Below are positions 1 to 5,684 of a DNA stretch of 5,809 nucleotides, one piece after another. The stretch lies in NCBI GenBank assembly GCA_029938185.1, contig JAOZVK010000378.1, positions 1 through 5,809 of the forward strand, read 5' to 3'. This DNA is from Bacteroidales bacterium (GTDB taxonomy: Bacteria; Bacteroidota; Bacteroidia; Bacteroidales; JAOZVK01). The position numbers were made by a program, and so were the translations under genes. The number at the start of each line of letters is the position of its first letter. Within the stretch, counting starts at the first letter, position 1. The notes beneath the pieces were generated by a model, which was given only the letters and a program-made list of their open reading frames with translations, was not told the DNA's origin and did not search any database.

Positions 1-88
1 AATGCTAAACATTTTATTTTCAATATCTTTTAAGTTCGTAAAGTAGAATTATAATAATCGCAAAAATAATAAAAACTTATTTAAATAA

Positions 89-121
89 TGGACTCTTCGA
101 GTCTTTTTACCTTGCTTACGC
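89..121 (-). repeat. 33-bp palindromic intergenic element, copy A (inverted)
   Basis: Read on the minus strand this is an 8-bp box GCGTAAGC (121-114), a 10-bp A-rich spacer and a 13-base hairpin GACTC-GAA-GAGTC (103-91). Box, spacer and hairpin lengths are identical to those of the copies at 242-274 and 3495-3527, but the hairpin stem has a different sequence. All three changed base pairs are compensated, so the palindrome is kept. The element therefore looks maintained for its folded form or its symmetry, not its primary sequence. It is in the opposite orientation to the other copies. Confidence 0.7.
90..108 (+). terminator. Possible intrinsic terminator of a gene left of the window
   Basis: On the plus strand, GACTC (91-95), loop TTC and GAGTC (99-103) are followed directly by five T residues (104-108). 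A G-T wobble at 90/104 may extend the stem. This is a short hairpin plus T-tract, as in a Rho-independent terminator, and would suit a plus-strand gene ending before position 1. The stem is only 5-6 bp, so it would be weak. It coincides with palindromic element copy A. Confidence 0.35.
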
Positions 122-241
122 ATAAAAATTTTACGACACTTGGTTTTCTATTGATTAAATATTAAAACTAAATTTGTTCGTAAATAAACTTTCAGATATT
201 TGTTTTCATACAACCATCAGTATATCAGCAGCATACAAAAC

Positions 242-274
242 GCGTAAGCCACATTAAAAAGGTCGAAGACCTTA
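242..274 (+). repeat. 33-bp palindromic intergenic element, copy B
   Basis: Box GCGTAAGC (242-249), 10-bp spacer, then hairpin AGGTC-GAA-GACCT (260-272). It matches the copy at 3495-3527 at 31 of 33 positions. The element overlaps the last codon of the minus-strand GyrI-like gene, whose stop codon (274-272) lies in the hairpin arm. With copy C it brackets the Roco/GyrI-like gene pair in direct orientation. Confidence 0.8.
256..273 (-). terminator. Probable terminator of the GyrI-like gene
   Basis: Read on the minus strand, AAGGTC (273-268), loop TTC and GACCTT (264-259) form a 6-bp stem, and the run of T continues to 256. The stop codon of the GyrI-like gene overlaps the start of this hairpin, so there is essentially no 3' untranslated spacer. 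The hairpin is also palindromic element copy B. A terminator role is inferred from position and shape only. Confidence 0.45.
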
Positions 275-736
275 TTTTATAGGTTGATAAAGATTTGTAA
301 TAAATTTGCTTGAATCTGTTTCAACATTAGGGTCTGTAATATACTCTTCCCACGGTACTCCGTTGTTTTCCATTGAATTTTCGCCAATATATTTAAACAA
401 TTCGCCCCACGATTCAGACGTTTTTTTGTATTCGCCTATATGTTCAATTACAGCTACATTGCCTTTGTATGTTTTTGATGTGATTATTCTATCGCTACCT
501 TCAGATGCTTGAGACACAATAAGCCCACACTCTATATCTCCACCATTATCATCCCATTGATGAGCTAAACAAATGGGCGGAGCAGATATTTGATTTTTAG
601 TATTCTCTGCATATTTCATTAATTCACCATAAATAGCTCCCATTTCTTGACCGGCATCTTGCCACTGTATTTTTTTCCTTATTGATATTAAATTTTTACT
701 TTCAACTTCTTTTACTGTAATTTTACTTTTTTCCAT
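272..736 (-). CDS. Stand-alone GyrI-like small-molecule-binding domain protein
   Basis: This 154-residue protein consists of one GyrI-like domain, the effector-binding fold also found in Rob, BmrR and SbmC/GyrI. Family features are visible: an early beta strand ending in ISIR (residues 17-20), a D-I-E-C-G-L strand (67-72), the segment G-N-V-A-V-I-E-H-I-G-E-Y (92-103), and near the C-terminus E-E-Y-I-T-D-P (130-136), where an acidic residue usually lines the ligand pocket, ending with N-L-Y-Q-P-I. There is no DNA-binding HTH, signal peptide or membrane segment, so it is probably a cytoplasmic ligand binder. Some stand-alone members of the fold bind cationic or toxic small molecules, and some are hydrolases; which applies here cannot be read from the sequence. 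It starts 43 bp after the Roco stop codon in the same direction. No Shine-Dalgarno sequence is seen. The ATG at 736 gives a full-length domain. Family assignment is good, function unknown. Confidence 0.82.
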   Translation of the reverse strand: MEKSKITVKEVESKNLISIRKKIQWQDAGQEMGAIYGELMKYAENTKNQISAPPICLAHQWDDNGGDIECGLIVSQASEGSDRIITSKTYKGNVAVIEHIGEYKKTSESWGELFKYIGENSMENNGVPWEEYITDPNVETDSSKFITNLYQPIK

Positions 737-768
737 TTTTACTTATTTTTTATTTAGTATATCAACTG

Positions 769-776
769 CAAATTTA
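769..776 (-). promoter_or_regulatory. Candidate Bacteroidota -7 box before the GyrI-like gene
   Basis: On the minus strand TAAATTTG (776-769) exactly matches the TAnnTTTG -7 consensus of the Bacteroidota primary sigma factor. It lies in the gap just after the Roco stop and about 33 bases before the GyrI-like ATG. The nearest upstream TTTG (806-803) is 26 bases away, longer than the usual spacing of about 19-23, so the -33 element is doubtful. If real, the GyrI-like gene can be expressed apart from the Roco gene. Confidence 0.3.
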
Positions 777-779
777 TAG

Positions 780-3287
780 TTAAACCTGCTTAGTCATTTC
801 AACAAATATATGATAAATTTTTATAGTTTTTTTATTTCTTTCATGTTTTGCAATACCTACTTTTATATTTGTATTAATATCATAATTATTAGAAATATCA
901 GTGAAATCTAAAATTTTATGTTTATATTCAATTTCAGATATGTATTGTTTATATTTTTGCCAATTCCCAATAAAATTCTTATCAGAATAAACAATTATAT
1001 AATTTTCATGTAATCCATTAGCATCGTAATTAAATATTTTTGTAAGATGATTAGAAATTTTCGTTTTGTCAAAATATTTTAAGTTAAATGCTTCATAAAT
1101 TGCAATAGTTGCTCCTTTGTCATCGTCAATTTTTATATCAATTTCGCCAGCTCTTTTACCAGTTTCTGATTTTCCAAATTGTGTTTGGTCTTTTACTCTA
1201 AAATTTTTATTTGTAAGAACATTTGCTACAAAACTGTTTCGGCTGTCTTCGTATTCAGGTATTTGCAACGAGATACGTAAACCTTGAAGTTGTTTTAGAG
1301 CCAAAAGAATATAATCAAATAAAGATTGTTGTTTTCCGTTGCCGTTTATTTTTCCAAGTAATTTATTTATTGAAATATTTTCAAAACTTGCTCTGCATTG
1401 AATTGTTTTTATCCCATTATCCAATGCTCTGTTAAGAGTTTGAAATGCGTAAAATTCTGGTTCGTCATTATTTTTACATATTTCACAACTACAAGGTGTC
1501 ATTAATTCTACATAAGGCTGTTTTAGGGTTTTGTTAATTCTTTCTATTTCATATCTTATTATTCCAAACAAATCTTGTTTATTTTTTCCTTTTATTTTAA
1601 TTTTTACGTGTCTTTCCAAAGTATCGCTAGTAATAATTGCTTTTGTCTGTTCGCGTTCTATTACTGCTCCTTGAAACCAATAAATATTATTTTTAATATA
1701 ATCGTGCATTCTAACGGTAAGTCGTGTAATAATACCTGCTGGCATAAATTTATATCTAAACTCAAATTGCAGATTATCAGTAGTATCCCAATCAATATTT
1801 GGTTCATCGCCGGGTAATAATTCAGGAACAAGATAATCGTTAGTCTCTGGCAAAAGAAAACACAATTCAAATTTTTTCATTAATTCTATTAAAAAAGCAA
1901 ATTTATCTTCTGGATAATCATGCCAAATATTTGATAATTGCGAAGAATTAAATTTACCATAATTCATTACTACTTCTTTTGTATCTATAATTTTATAAAC
2001 TGCATTAGTAGCCCATTCTGGTTTAATAAATATTAGATTTCTTAAAATATCATTTCTTTGGAAATGTAAAAATATTCCGAGGTCATGAAAATAATTACTC
2101 AAATGAAGGGCTTGCTCTGTGTTTATTTGATAATTTTTACATATTGAAATATATTCATATAGATTAATAAAATCCTTTTGTGTTTGTCTTAATTTATTAC
2201 GAATATCTATCCATGCTTTTGGTAGCTGTTCGCCAATGTGTGGTAATTTGCGGACTTCTTTTTGTATAACATTTTTAAGTTCTGGTATTCCTGTGCCGTC
2301 TTTTGAACTAACATTATAAAAGCCAACAATATTTGGGAAATGTCTTTTTAATAAAGTTTCTCCGATAGATTTTATTCTTTCATCAACTTTATTCTGAACA
2401 ACAAGTATTGGTGAACTTTGACTTAATAGACTTACAATATTTAGCCAATAATCAAAACTTGCCATGTTTGGCATCATTTTTTCAATTCTTGCGTCCCAAA
2501 CAAGAATATAAAGTGAGCGTTTACTAAGAAAAAATTGATGCGTAGAATGATAAATATCTTGTCCGCCGAAATCCCAAACATTTATTTTTAGTTCCATTTC
2601 ATTTTCGGATAACAAATTCCAATGTTTTATATCAATACCTTCTGTTGTTTTTTCATGTTCGTTGTATTTATCATATATTAATCGTTTCATTAATGAAGTT
2701 TTGCCAACTGCACCGTGTCCTACGAGTAATAATTTTGTTTCATATAAATTAACTTTTCCTTTTTCAAGCTCTGCAAAATAATTTTTGACGGCTTCTTTGC
2801 CTTGTTCTATTATTTCTATTGGTGGGGTTTCTATTGGATTGTCGGATAGATAAATGCCTTTACTTCGTTTTTGTTGAAAATCTAAATAAATTGGATACTT
2901 AAAATTAAGAACTTCTTTTTTTATTGTTCTTATATTATTTGCCACAAGGCTTATAACTGATAAATAATCCATTTTGAGTAGATTATATGGAATTTCTTCT
3001 AATTTATTACCACCGAGAAATAATCTTTTAAGATTTTTTAATTTTGAAATATCATCAGGCAAAGTCAATATTTTATTATTTTCAAGTATTAGGTTTTCAA
3101 TTTTGTGCATTTTACATATACTTTTTGGAAAAATGCCAAGATTTTGATTAGACAAAGATAGACTTACAATTTGTCCATCTTCATTTTGTTGAAAATACAA
3201 ATTATGAATATTATCTGTTTTTTCTTTAAAATTGATAATTTTAATACCTATTTCTTTTTCTAATTGTTCAATTAATTTTGGTTTCAT
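780..3287 (-). CDS. LRR-Roc-COR (Roco) GTPase with C-terminal nuclease-like domain
   Basis: This 835-residue protein has, in order, 4-5 leucine-rich repeats with a 23-residue period (about 40-160), ending in the D-N-P-I-E-T-P-P signature and the Q-G-K-E-A-V-K-N-Y-F linker typical of bacterial Roco proteins. The Roc GTPase (about 182-350) shows a P-loop G190-HGAV-GKT197, Thr214/215, D239-F-G-G-Q-D244, N299-K-V-D302 and S327-S-K329, so it should bind and hydrolyse GTP. The COR domain (about 355-640) contains the H-D-L-G-I-F-L-H-F (401-409) and K-P-E-W (422-425) signatures and a CxCxxC cluster (599, 601, 604) with C631. Residues about 660-830 form a separate module: R683, D-Q-T-x-F-G-K-S, G714-E-I-D717, E732 and K737, H747, N753-Y754, and a final Y-H-I-F-V. 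It resembles a PD-(D/E)XK fold, but the canonical ExK lysine is out of place. In Roco proteins COR dimerises and couples to the GTPase; LRRs usually sense partners. No signal peptide or membrane segment is seen, so it is probably cytoplasmic. The ATG at 3287 directly precedes the N-terminal helix. Roco assignment is firm, nuclease assignment tentative. Confidence 0.93.
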   Translation of the reverse strand: MKPKLIEQLEKEIGIKIINFKEKTDNIHNLYFQQNEDGQIVSLSLSNQNLGIFPKSICKMHKIENLILENNKILTLPDDISKLKNLKRLFLGGNKLEEIPYNLLKMDYLSVISLVANNIRTIKKEVLNFKYPIYLDFQQKRSKGIYLSDNPIETPPIEIIEQGKEAVKNYFAELEKGKVNLYETKLLLVGHGAVGKTSLMKRLIYDKYNEHEKTTEGIDIKHWNLLSENEMELKINVWDFGGQDIYHSTHQFFLSKRSLYILVWDARIEKMMPNMASFDYWLNIVSLLSQSSPILVVQNKVDERIKSIGETLLKRHFPNIVGFYNVSSKDGTGIPELKNVIQKEVRKLPHIGEQLPKAWIDIRNKLRQTQKDFINLYEYISICKNYQINTEQALHLSNYFHDLGIFLHFQRNDILRNLIFIKPEWATNAVYKIIDTKEVVMNYGKFNSSQLSNIWHDYPEDKFAFLIELMKKFELCFLLPETNDYLVPELLPGDEPNIDWDTTDNLQFEFRYKFMPAGIITRLTVRMHDYIKNNIYWFQGAVIEREQTKAIITSDTLERHVKIKIKGKNKQDLFGIIRYEIERINKTLKQPYVELMTPCSCEICKNNDEPEFYAFQTLNRALDNGIKTIQCRASFENISINKLLGKINGNGKQQSLFDYILLALKQLQGLRISLQIPEYEDSRNSFVANVLTNKNFRVKDQTQFGKSETGKRAGEIDIKIDDDKGATIAIYEAFNLKYFDKTKISNHLTKIFNYDANGLHENYIIVYSDKNFIGNWQKYKQYISEIEYKHKILDFTDISNNYDINTNIKVGIAKHERNKKTIKIYHIFVEMTKQV

Positions 3288-3325
3288 CTTAAATCTAAGT
3301 TTTGATTGTTATACTTTAAATGGTT

Positions 3326-3357
3326 CAATTATTCAATGATACAATAGTGCAATATAC
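3326..3357 (-). repeat. Four CAAT units phased at exactly 8 bp upstream of the Roco gene
   Basis: CAAT begins at 3326, 3334, 3342 and 3350. The units read CAATTATT, CAATGATA, CAATAGTG and CAATATAC, so only the CAAT core and the period are kept. On the Roco sense strand they read ATTG and lie about 40-70 bases before the start codon, where promoter or 5' leader would be expected. They may be a degenerate tandem repeat or a phased binding site. Confidence 0.5.
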
Positions 3358-3494
3358 TAATTAATAGCTAATAATATTTTTATAAAAGTAAAACCCTTAA
3401 GCTAATTTAGTATAAGTAATTGTAAGTAGTCAAACAAAAGTTTTTCGACATTTATGTTTTGTTAAATTGCATATTATTAAGATATTAATAGAAT

Positions 3495-3527
3495 GCGTAA
3501 GCCTCATTAAATAGGTCGAAGACCTTA
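3495..3527 (+). repeat. 33-bp palindromic intergenic element, copy C
   Basis: Box GCGTAAGC (3495-3502), 10-bp spacer, hairpin AGGTC-GAA-GACCT (3513-3525). It differs from copy B at two positions only. It lies about 208 bp upstream of the Roco start and has no gene ending near it, so a terminator role does not explain it here. Confidence 0.8.
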
Positions 3528-3728
3528 CAAAAATATAATTATTTTTTAGCTTCTTAAATTTTATTTACAAACAAATATATTTTATTTTTTTAATTAATTG
3601 ATAATCAGCAATAATGATTATTATTTAGATGTAAGCAATATAAAAAGCTTCAAAGAGTCATTTTTATTTATTGCATTAAAAAAAATTTTTAATTATATTG
3701 CAATGAATTTTAAAATTAGACTCATAAA

Positions 3729-3761
3729 GCAAAAGTGTCACTAAATAGTTCGATGAGCTAA
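3729..3761 (+). repeat. Diverged 33-bp palindromic element, copy D
   Basis: This copy aligns without gaps to copy C at 24 of 33 positions. The box is GCAAAAGT (3729-3736), and the hairpin is AGTTC-GAT-GAGCT (3747-3759), still able to pair through one G-T wobble. Spacer length and hairpin length are unchanged. It is in the same orientation as copies B and C. Confidence 0.5.
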
Positions 3762-3849
3762 AAAAGGCTCAAAAAGCCAAAAAATATAAAATAAGTAGGT
3801 CGATATATAAAAACAACACTTTTGTTTTTTTTATTATGCTGTTTATCAA

Positions 3850-3857
3850 GCGTAAGC
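3850..3857 (+). repeat. Solitary GCGTAAGC box
   Basis: This is an exact copy of the 8-bp box of the palindromic element, with no hairpin at the expected distance. It lies directly before the heptad repeats and 42 bp before the DUF2157 start codon. It may be a remnant of an element overwritten by the heptads. Confidence 0.4.
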
Positions 3858-3860
3858 AAA

Positions 3861-3902
3861 ATTGTTAATTATCCATTGTTCATTGTTAATTACTTATTAT
3901 GG
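3861..3902 (+). repeat. Six 7-bp tandem units (ATTGTTA type) running into the DUF2157 start codon
   Basis: Units begin at 3861, 3868, 3875, 3882, 3889 and 3896 and read ATTGTTA, ATTATCC, ATTGTTC, ATTGTTA, ATTACTT and ATTATGG. Every unit begins with ATT, and the last contains the start codon. The array therefore occupies the whole 38-base leader just before translation starts. Confidence 0.7.
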
Positions 3903-5179
3903 TAATAAATTTTAAAGGCTCAAAAAAATTTAAAATAGAAATTGAAAGTTGGCTTGAAGATAAAATAATTACAGAACAACAAGCTGGTATACTTTACAAT
4001 AAATATGACTTATTAAAAGACCCACCTTGGTATCTTCGTTCAAGTTTTATTCTTAAAGGAATAGCTTTGATATTACTTGGAATGGGCATGTTACTTTTGA
4101 TTTCCGAAAATTGGAATAATTTTAATATACCTGTTCGTATGATGTTTGGAATTGTGCCAATGGCAGTTGCTTATGCATTCGGATTTAATTATTTGTATAA
4201 AGAACAAAAAGATGCTGCCGAGCTTGCTTTTTTCTTTGCCAATATCATGTTAGGCGTAAATATATTTCTTCAGGCACAAATTTTTCATATTTCATCGTAT
4301 TTTCCTAATGGAGTTTTATGGTGGATAATTGGTTCTATTCCAGTGGCAATATACTTTAAAAGTAATTTACACAATTTTTTAATACAAGTTACATATATAA
4401 TATGGCTTAGCATGCAATTAAATTTTGACCAGTTTTCTTTTTGGTCTATTGCAATTTTTGGCACTATAGTATATCTCTTATATTTAAAACCAAATATTTT
4501 TCAGTTTCTATTAGCTGTAATTAGCATGTATTTTTTTATATTTAATATAAACTGGTCTATATATGGAACCTACAAGACAGAATTTCCTTTAATGTTTGGC
4601 TCAATAGCATTGCTATTAACTACTATCACTCCGTTTTTTAAAGAACAATACAGCGAATCGTTTTTATCAAAAATTCATGGAGTAGGCGTACTTATTATTT
4701 TAATTATTCTTTATTTTTTAACATTTTCGGATATTATTGACGAATTTGCCAGAACAAAACCTACATTAACTACTTATGTTATTTTAGGAGTATCTTTAAT
4801 TTTGTATTTTAAGGAAGGAATGAATGATTTTACAAACTGGGCATATGGTATGATGATTTTCTTTATATTATTCCACCAAATAGCTGCTAACAGTGTTAAT
4901 AACAGTACTGCTGAAAGAGAAATGTTGAATTTTGCAGGTGTTGTTATTACAAATATTATATTTATGGCACATCTAATTTGGAGAATAAGATATGGTATGG
5001 TAAAAAGAATAAAAAGACATTTTATGTTTGGTATTTTCCTACTATTTATTTTAGCCCTAACAAGATATATTGATTTCTTTGAAGACTACATTCTTACATC
5101 AATAATATTTATTTTGGGTGGTATTGCTCTTTTTGTACTTAATAATTATTGGAACAAAAAATATGAAGTAAAGAAATGA
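3899..5179 (+). CDS. DUF2157 domain polytopic membrane protein
   Basis: This 426-residue protein has a short cytoplasmic N-terminus carrying the DUF2157 signature: E-S-W-L-E-D-K-I-I-T-E-Q-Q-A (16-29), a W-x-x-x-G-x-I-T-x-E-Q-A type helix pair, followed by a first membrane span (about 50-69) and S-E-N-W (69-72). About 12-14 hydrophobic segments follow, at roughly 50-69, 78-98, 108-128, 138-153, 158-172, 178-196, 201-219, 228-247, 260-277, 288-304, 313-330, 344-362, 373-389 and 398-416, with a basic C-terminal tail. DUF2157 proteins are widespread inner-membrane proteins of unknown function, and in many Bacteroidota they sit next to a second membrane protein; no such partner is seen here. The ATG at 3899 keeps the whole N-terminal domain; the next Met codons would remove part of it. 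No Shine-Dalgarno sequence is seen. The gene starts and stops within 7-bp tandem repeats. The family call is confident, the role unknown. Confidence 0.85.
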   Translation: MVINFKGSKKFKIEIESWLEDKIITEQQAGILYNKYDLLKDPPWYLRSSFILKGIALILLGMGMLLLISENWNNFNIPVRMMFGIVPMAVAYAFGFNYLYKEQKDAAELAFFFANIMLGVNIFLQAQIFHISSYFPNGVLWWIIGSIPVAIYFKSNLHNFLIQVTYIIWLSMQLNFDQFSFWSIAIFGTIVYLLYLKPNIFQFLLAVISMYFFIFNINWSIYGTYKTEFPLMFGSIALLLTTITPFFKEQYSESFLSKIHGVGVLIILIILYFLTFSDIIDEFARTKPTLTTYVILGVSLILYFKEGMNDFTNWAYGMMIFFILFHQIAANSVNNSTAEREMLNFAGVVITNIIFMAHLIWRIRYGMVKRIKRHFMFGIFLLFILALTRYIDFFEDYILTSIIFILGGIALFVLNNYWNKKYEVKK

Positions 5180-5199
5180 CGAATTATAAATTACGAATT
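5179..5199 (+). repeat. Three 7-bp tandem units (ACGAATT type) at the DUF2157 stop codon
   Basis: Units ACGAATT (5179-5185), ATAAATT (5186-5192) and ACGAATT (5193-5199) begin at the last base of the TGA stop codon. With the heptads at the start codon, this places a 7-bp array at each end of the coding region. Confidence 0.55.
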
Positions 5200-5260
5200 G
5201 GTTTACACCTAAATATAAGTATCTTACAAAAAACAAATCGGAAAGTTATTTTTTAACGAT

Positions 5261-5281
5261 TCCTAAGTGAGTAACTAAGGA
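5261..5281. repeat. Imperfect inverted repeat after the DUF2157 gene
   Basis: CCTAAGT (5262-5268) and ACTAAGG (5274-5280) pair at six of seven positions around a 5-base loop, with one extra T-A pair outside. No T-tract follows on the plus strand, so it is not a clear intrinsic terminator, although it is the best hairpin near the gene's 3' end. Confidence 0.35.
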
Positions 5282-5368
5282 GTTAAAAGCTGAAAGTTAT
5301 AAGTTTGTTACCTTTTTAGTTGTAATATCTGGCTACACGTATAGTATTGGACATTATTTTATTTTTTG

Positions 5369-5399
5369 ACAGGATTTACAGGATTGATTTTTATCCTGT
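5369..5399. repeat. ACAGGATT direct repeat plus hairpin
   Basis: ACAGGATT occurs at 5369-5376 and 5378-5385, followed by the inverted ATCCTGT at 5393-5399. This gives a 7-bp stem with an 8-base loop. Repeats of this type are common between genes in Bacteroidota. It forms the interior of unit 1. Confidence 0.6.
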
Positions 5400-5410
5400 T
5401 ACGAAATACC

Positions 5411-5445
5411 TGATAAACAAGACAGTCCAACTTCTGACGGGTAGC
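5411..5445 (+). repeat. 35-bp direct repeat, copy 1
   Basis: Starts TGATAAACAAGACAG and ends TGACGGGTAGC. It matches the copy at 5650-5684 at 34 of 35 positions, the exception being C/T at 5434/5673. It forms the right end of unit 1. The two copies start 239 bp apart. Confidence 0.85.
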
Positions 5446-5570
5446 CTAATATCTTATAGTAAGAATGTGGCAAGTTTTAAACGTAAATAACAGTTGAATA
5501 GGAAAAATATCTAATACTGAATATCGTTTTATGAAACTGGCTACAAGTTTTAAGTTAGCCGCTTTTTAAC

Positions 5571-5612
5571 CGCAAAGTTACACAAAGTTTGACGCAAAGT
5601 TTCGCAAAGTTT
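5571..5612 (+). repeat. CGCAAAGTT tandem array, four units
   Basis: Units start at 5571 (CGCAAAGTTA), 5581 (CACAAAGTTTGA), 5593 (CGCAAAGTTT) and 5603 (CGCAAAGTTT), with a period of 10-12 bp. This is a known style of Bacteroidota intergenic repeat. It makes up the interior of unit 2. Confidence 0.7.
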
Positions 5613-5649
5613 TGCTAATCTTTACCTTAATTCTATGATTAGAACTACA

Positions 5650-5684
5650 TGATAAACAAGACAGTCCAACTTTTGACGGGTAGC
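5650..5684 (+). repeat. 35-bp direct repeat, copy 2
   Basis: Nearly identical to copy 1 at 5411-5445 (34 of 35). The bases on either side differ from those around copy 1, so the conserved block is sharply bounded. It forms the right end of unit 2. Confidence 0.85.

Larger units (their letters stand above)
3288..3898. other. Divergent intergenic region, no gene seen
   Basis: These 611 bp separate the minus-strand Roco gene from the plus-strand DUF2157 gene and must carry both promoters, but I found no full TTTG/TAnnTTTG pair on either strand. I see no ORF worth calling. The region holds phased CAAT repeats, two palindromic elements, a half-copy of the element hairpin (AGGTCGAT, 3797-3804), a solitary GCGTAAGC box and a run of heptads. 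It is more AT-rich than the genes. Confidence 0.7.
5331..5446. repeat. 116-bp element with 22-bp imperfect inverted ends (unit 1)
   Basis: The left end (5331-5352) begins GGCTACACGT and ends TTGGAC. The right end (5425-5446) begins GTCCAAC and ends GGGTAGCC. The ends are complementary at 15 of 22 positions, in three blocks: GGCTAC/GTAGCC, CGT/ACG and TTGGAC/GTCCAA. The interior carries an ACAGGATT repeat. No coding capacity is seen, so it resembles a small non-autonomous element or a large RNA or DNA hairpin. Confidence 0.45.

Noticed and set aside
1223..1870. Open frames of 70-80 codons inside the Roco gene on both strands, and a 68-codon plus-strand frame inside the GyrI-like gene
   Set aside because: They overlap well-supported coding sequence, have no family features, and are rich in Phe, Tyr, Cys and Ile, as expected of antisense reading of AT-rich genes.
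3383..3390. TACTTTTA on the minus strand as a -7 box for the Roco gene
   Set aside because: It has one mismatch to TAnnTTTG and no TTTG at the right distance upstream, so it is not convincing in DNA of this composition.
3755..3778. Small alternative stems GAGC/GCTC and GGCT/AGCC next to copy D
   Set aside because: Four-bp stems in A-rich sequence are too short to support a regulatory switch.
3809..3830. AT-rich hairpin AAAAACAA/TTGTTTTT followed by T residues
   Set aside because: The stem has a single G-C pair in very AT-rich DNA, and no plus-strand gene ends before it. It is probably chance.
5425..5560. Integron attC-like site: GTCCAAC at 5425 fits the R'' consensus RYYYAAC and an imperfect partner lies at 5554-5560
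   Set aside because: The partner GTTAGCC does not fit GTTRRRY, the spacing to the next such motif (about 100 bp) leaves no gene cassette, and no integrase is in the window.
5411..5684. CRISPR-like direct repeats
   Set aside because: There are only two copies, 239 bp apart, the intervening DNA contains its own repeats, and no cas genes are seen.
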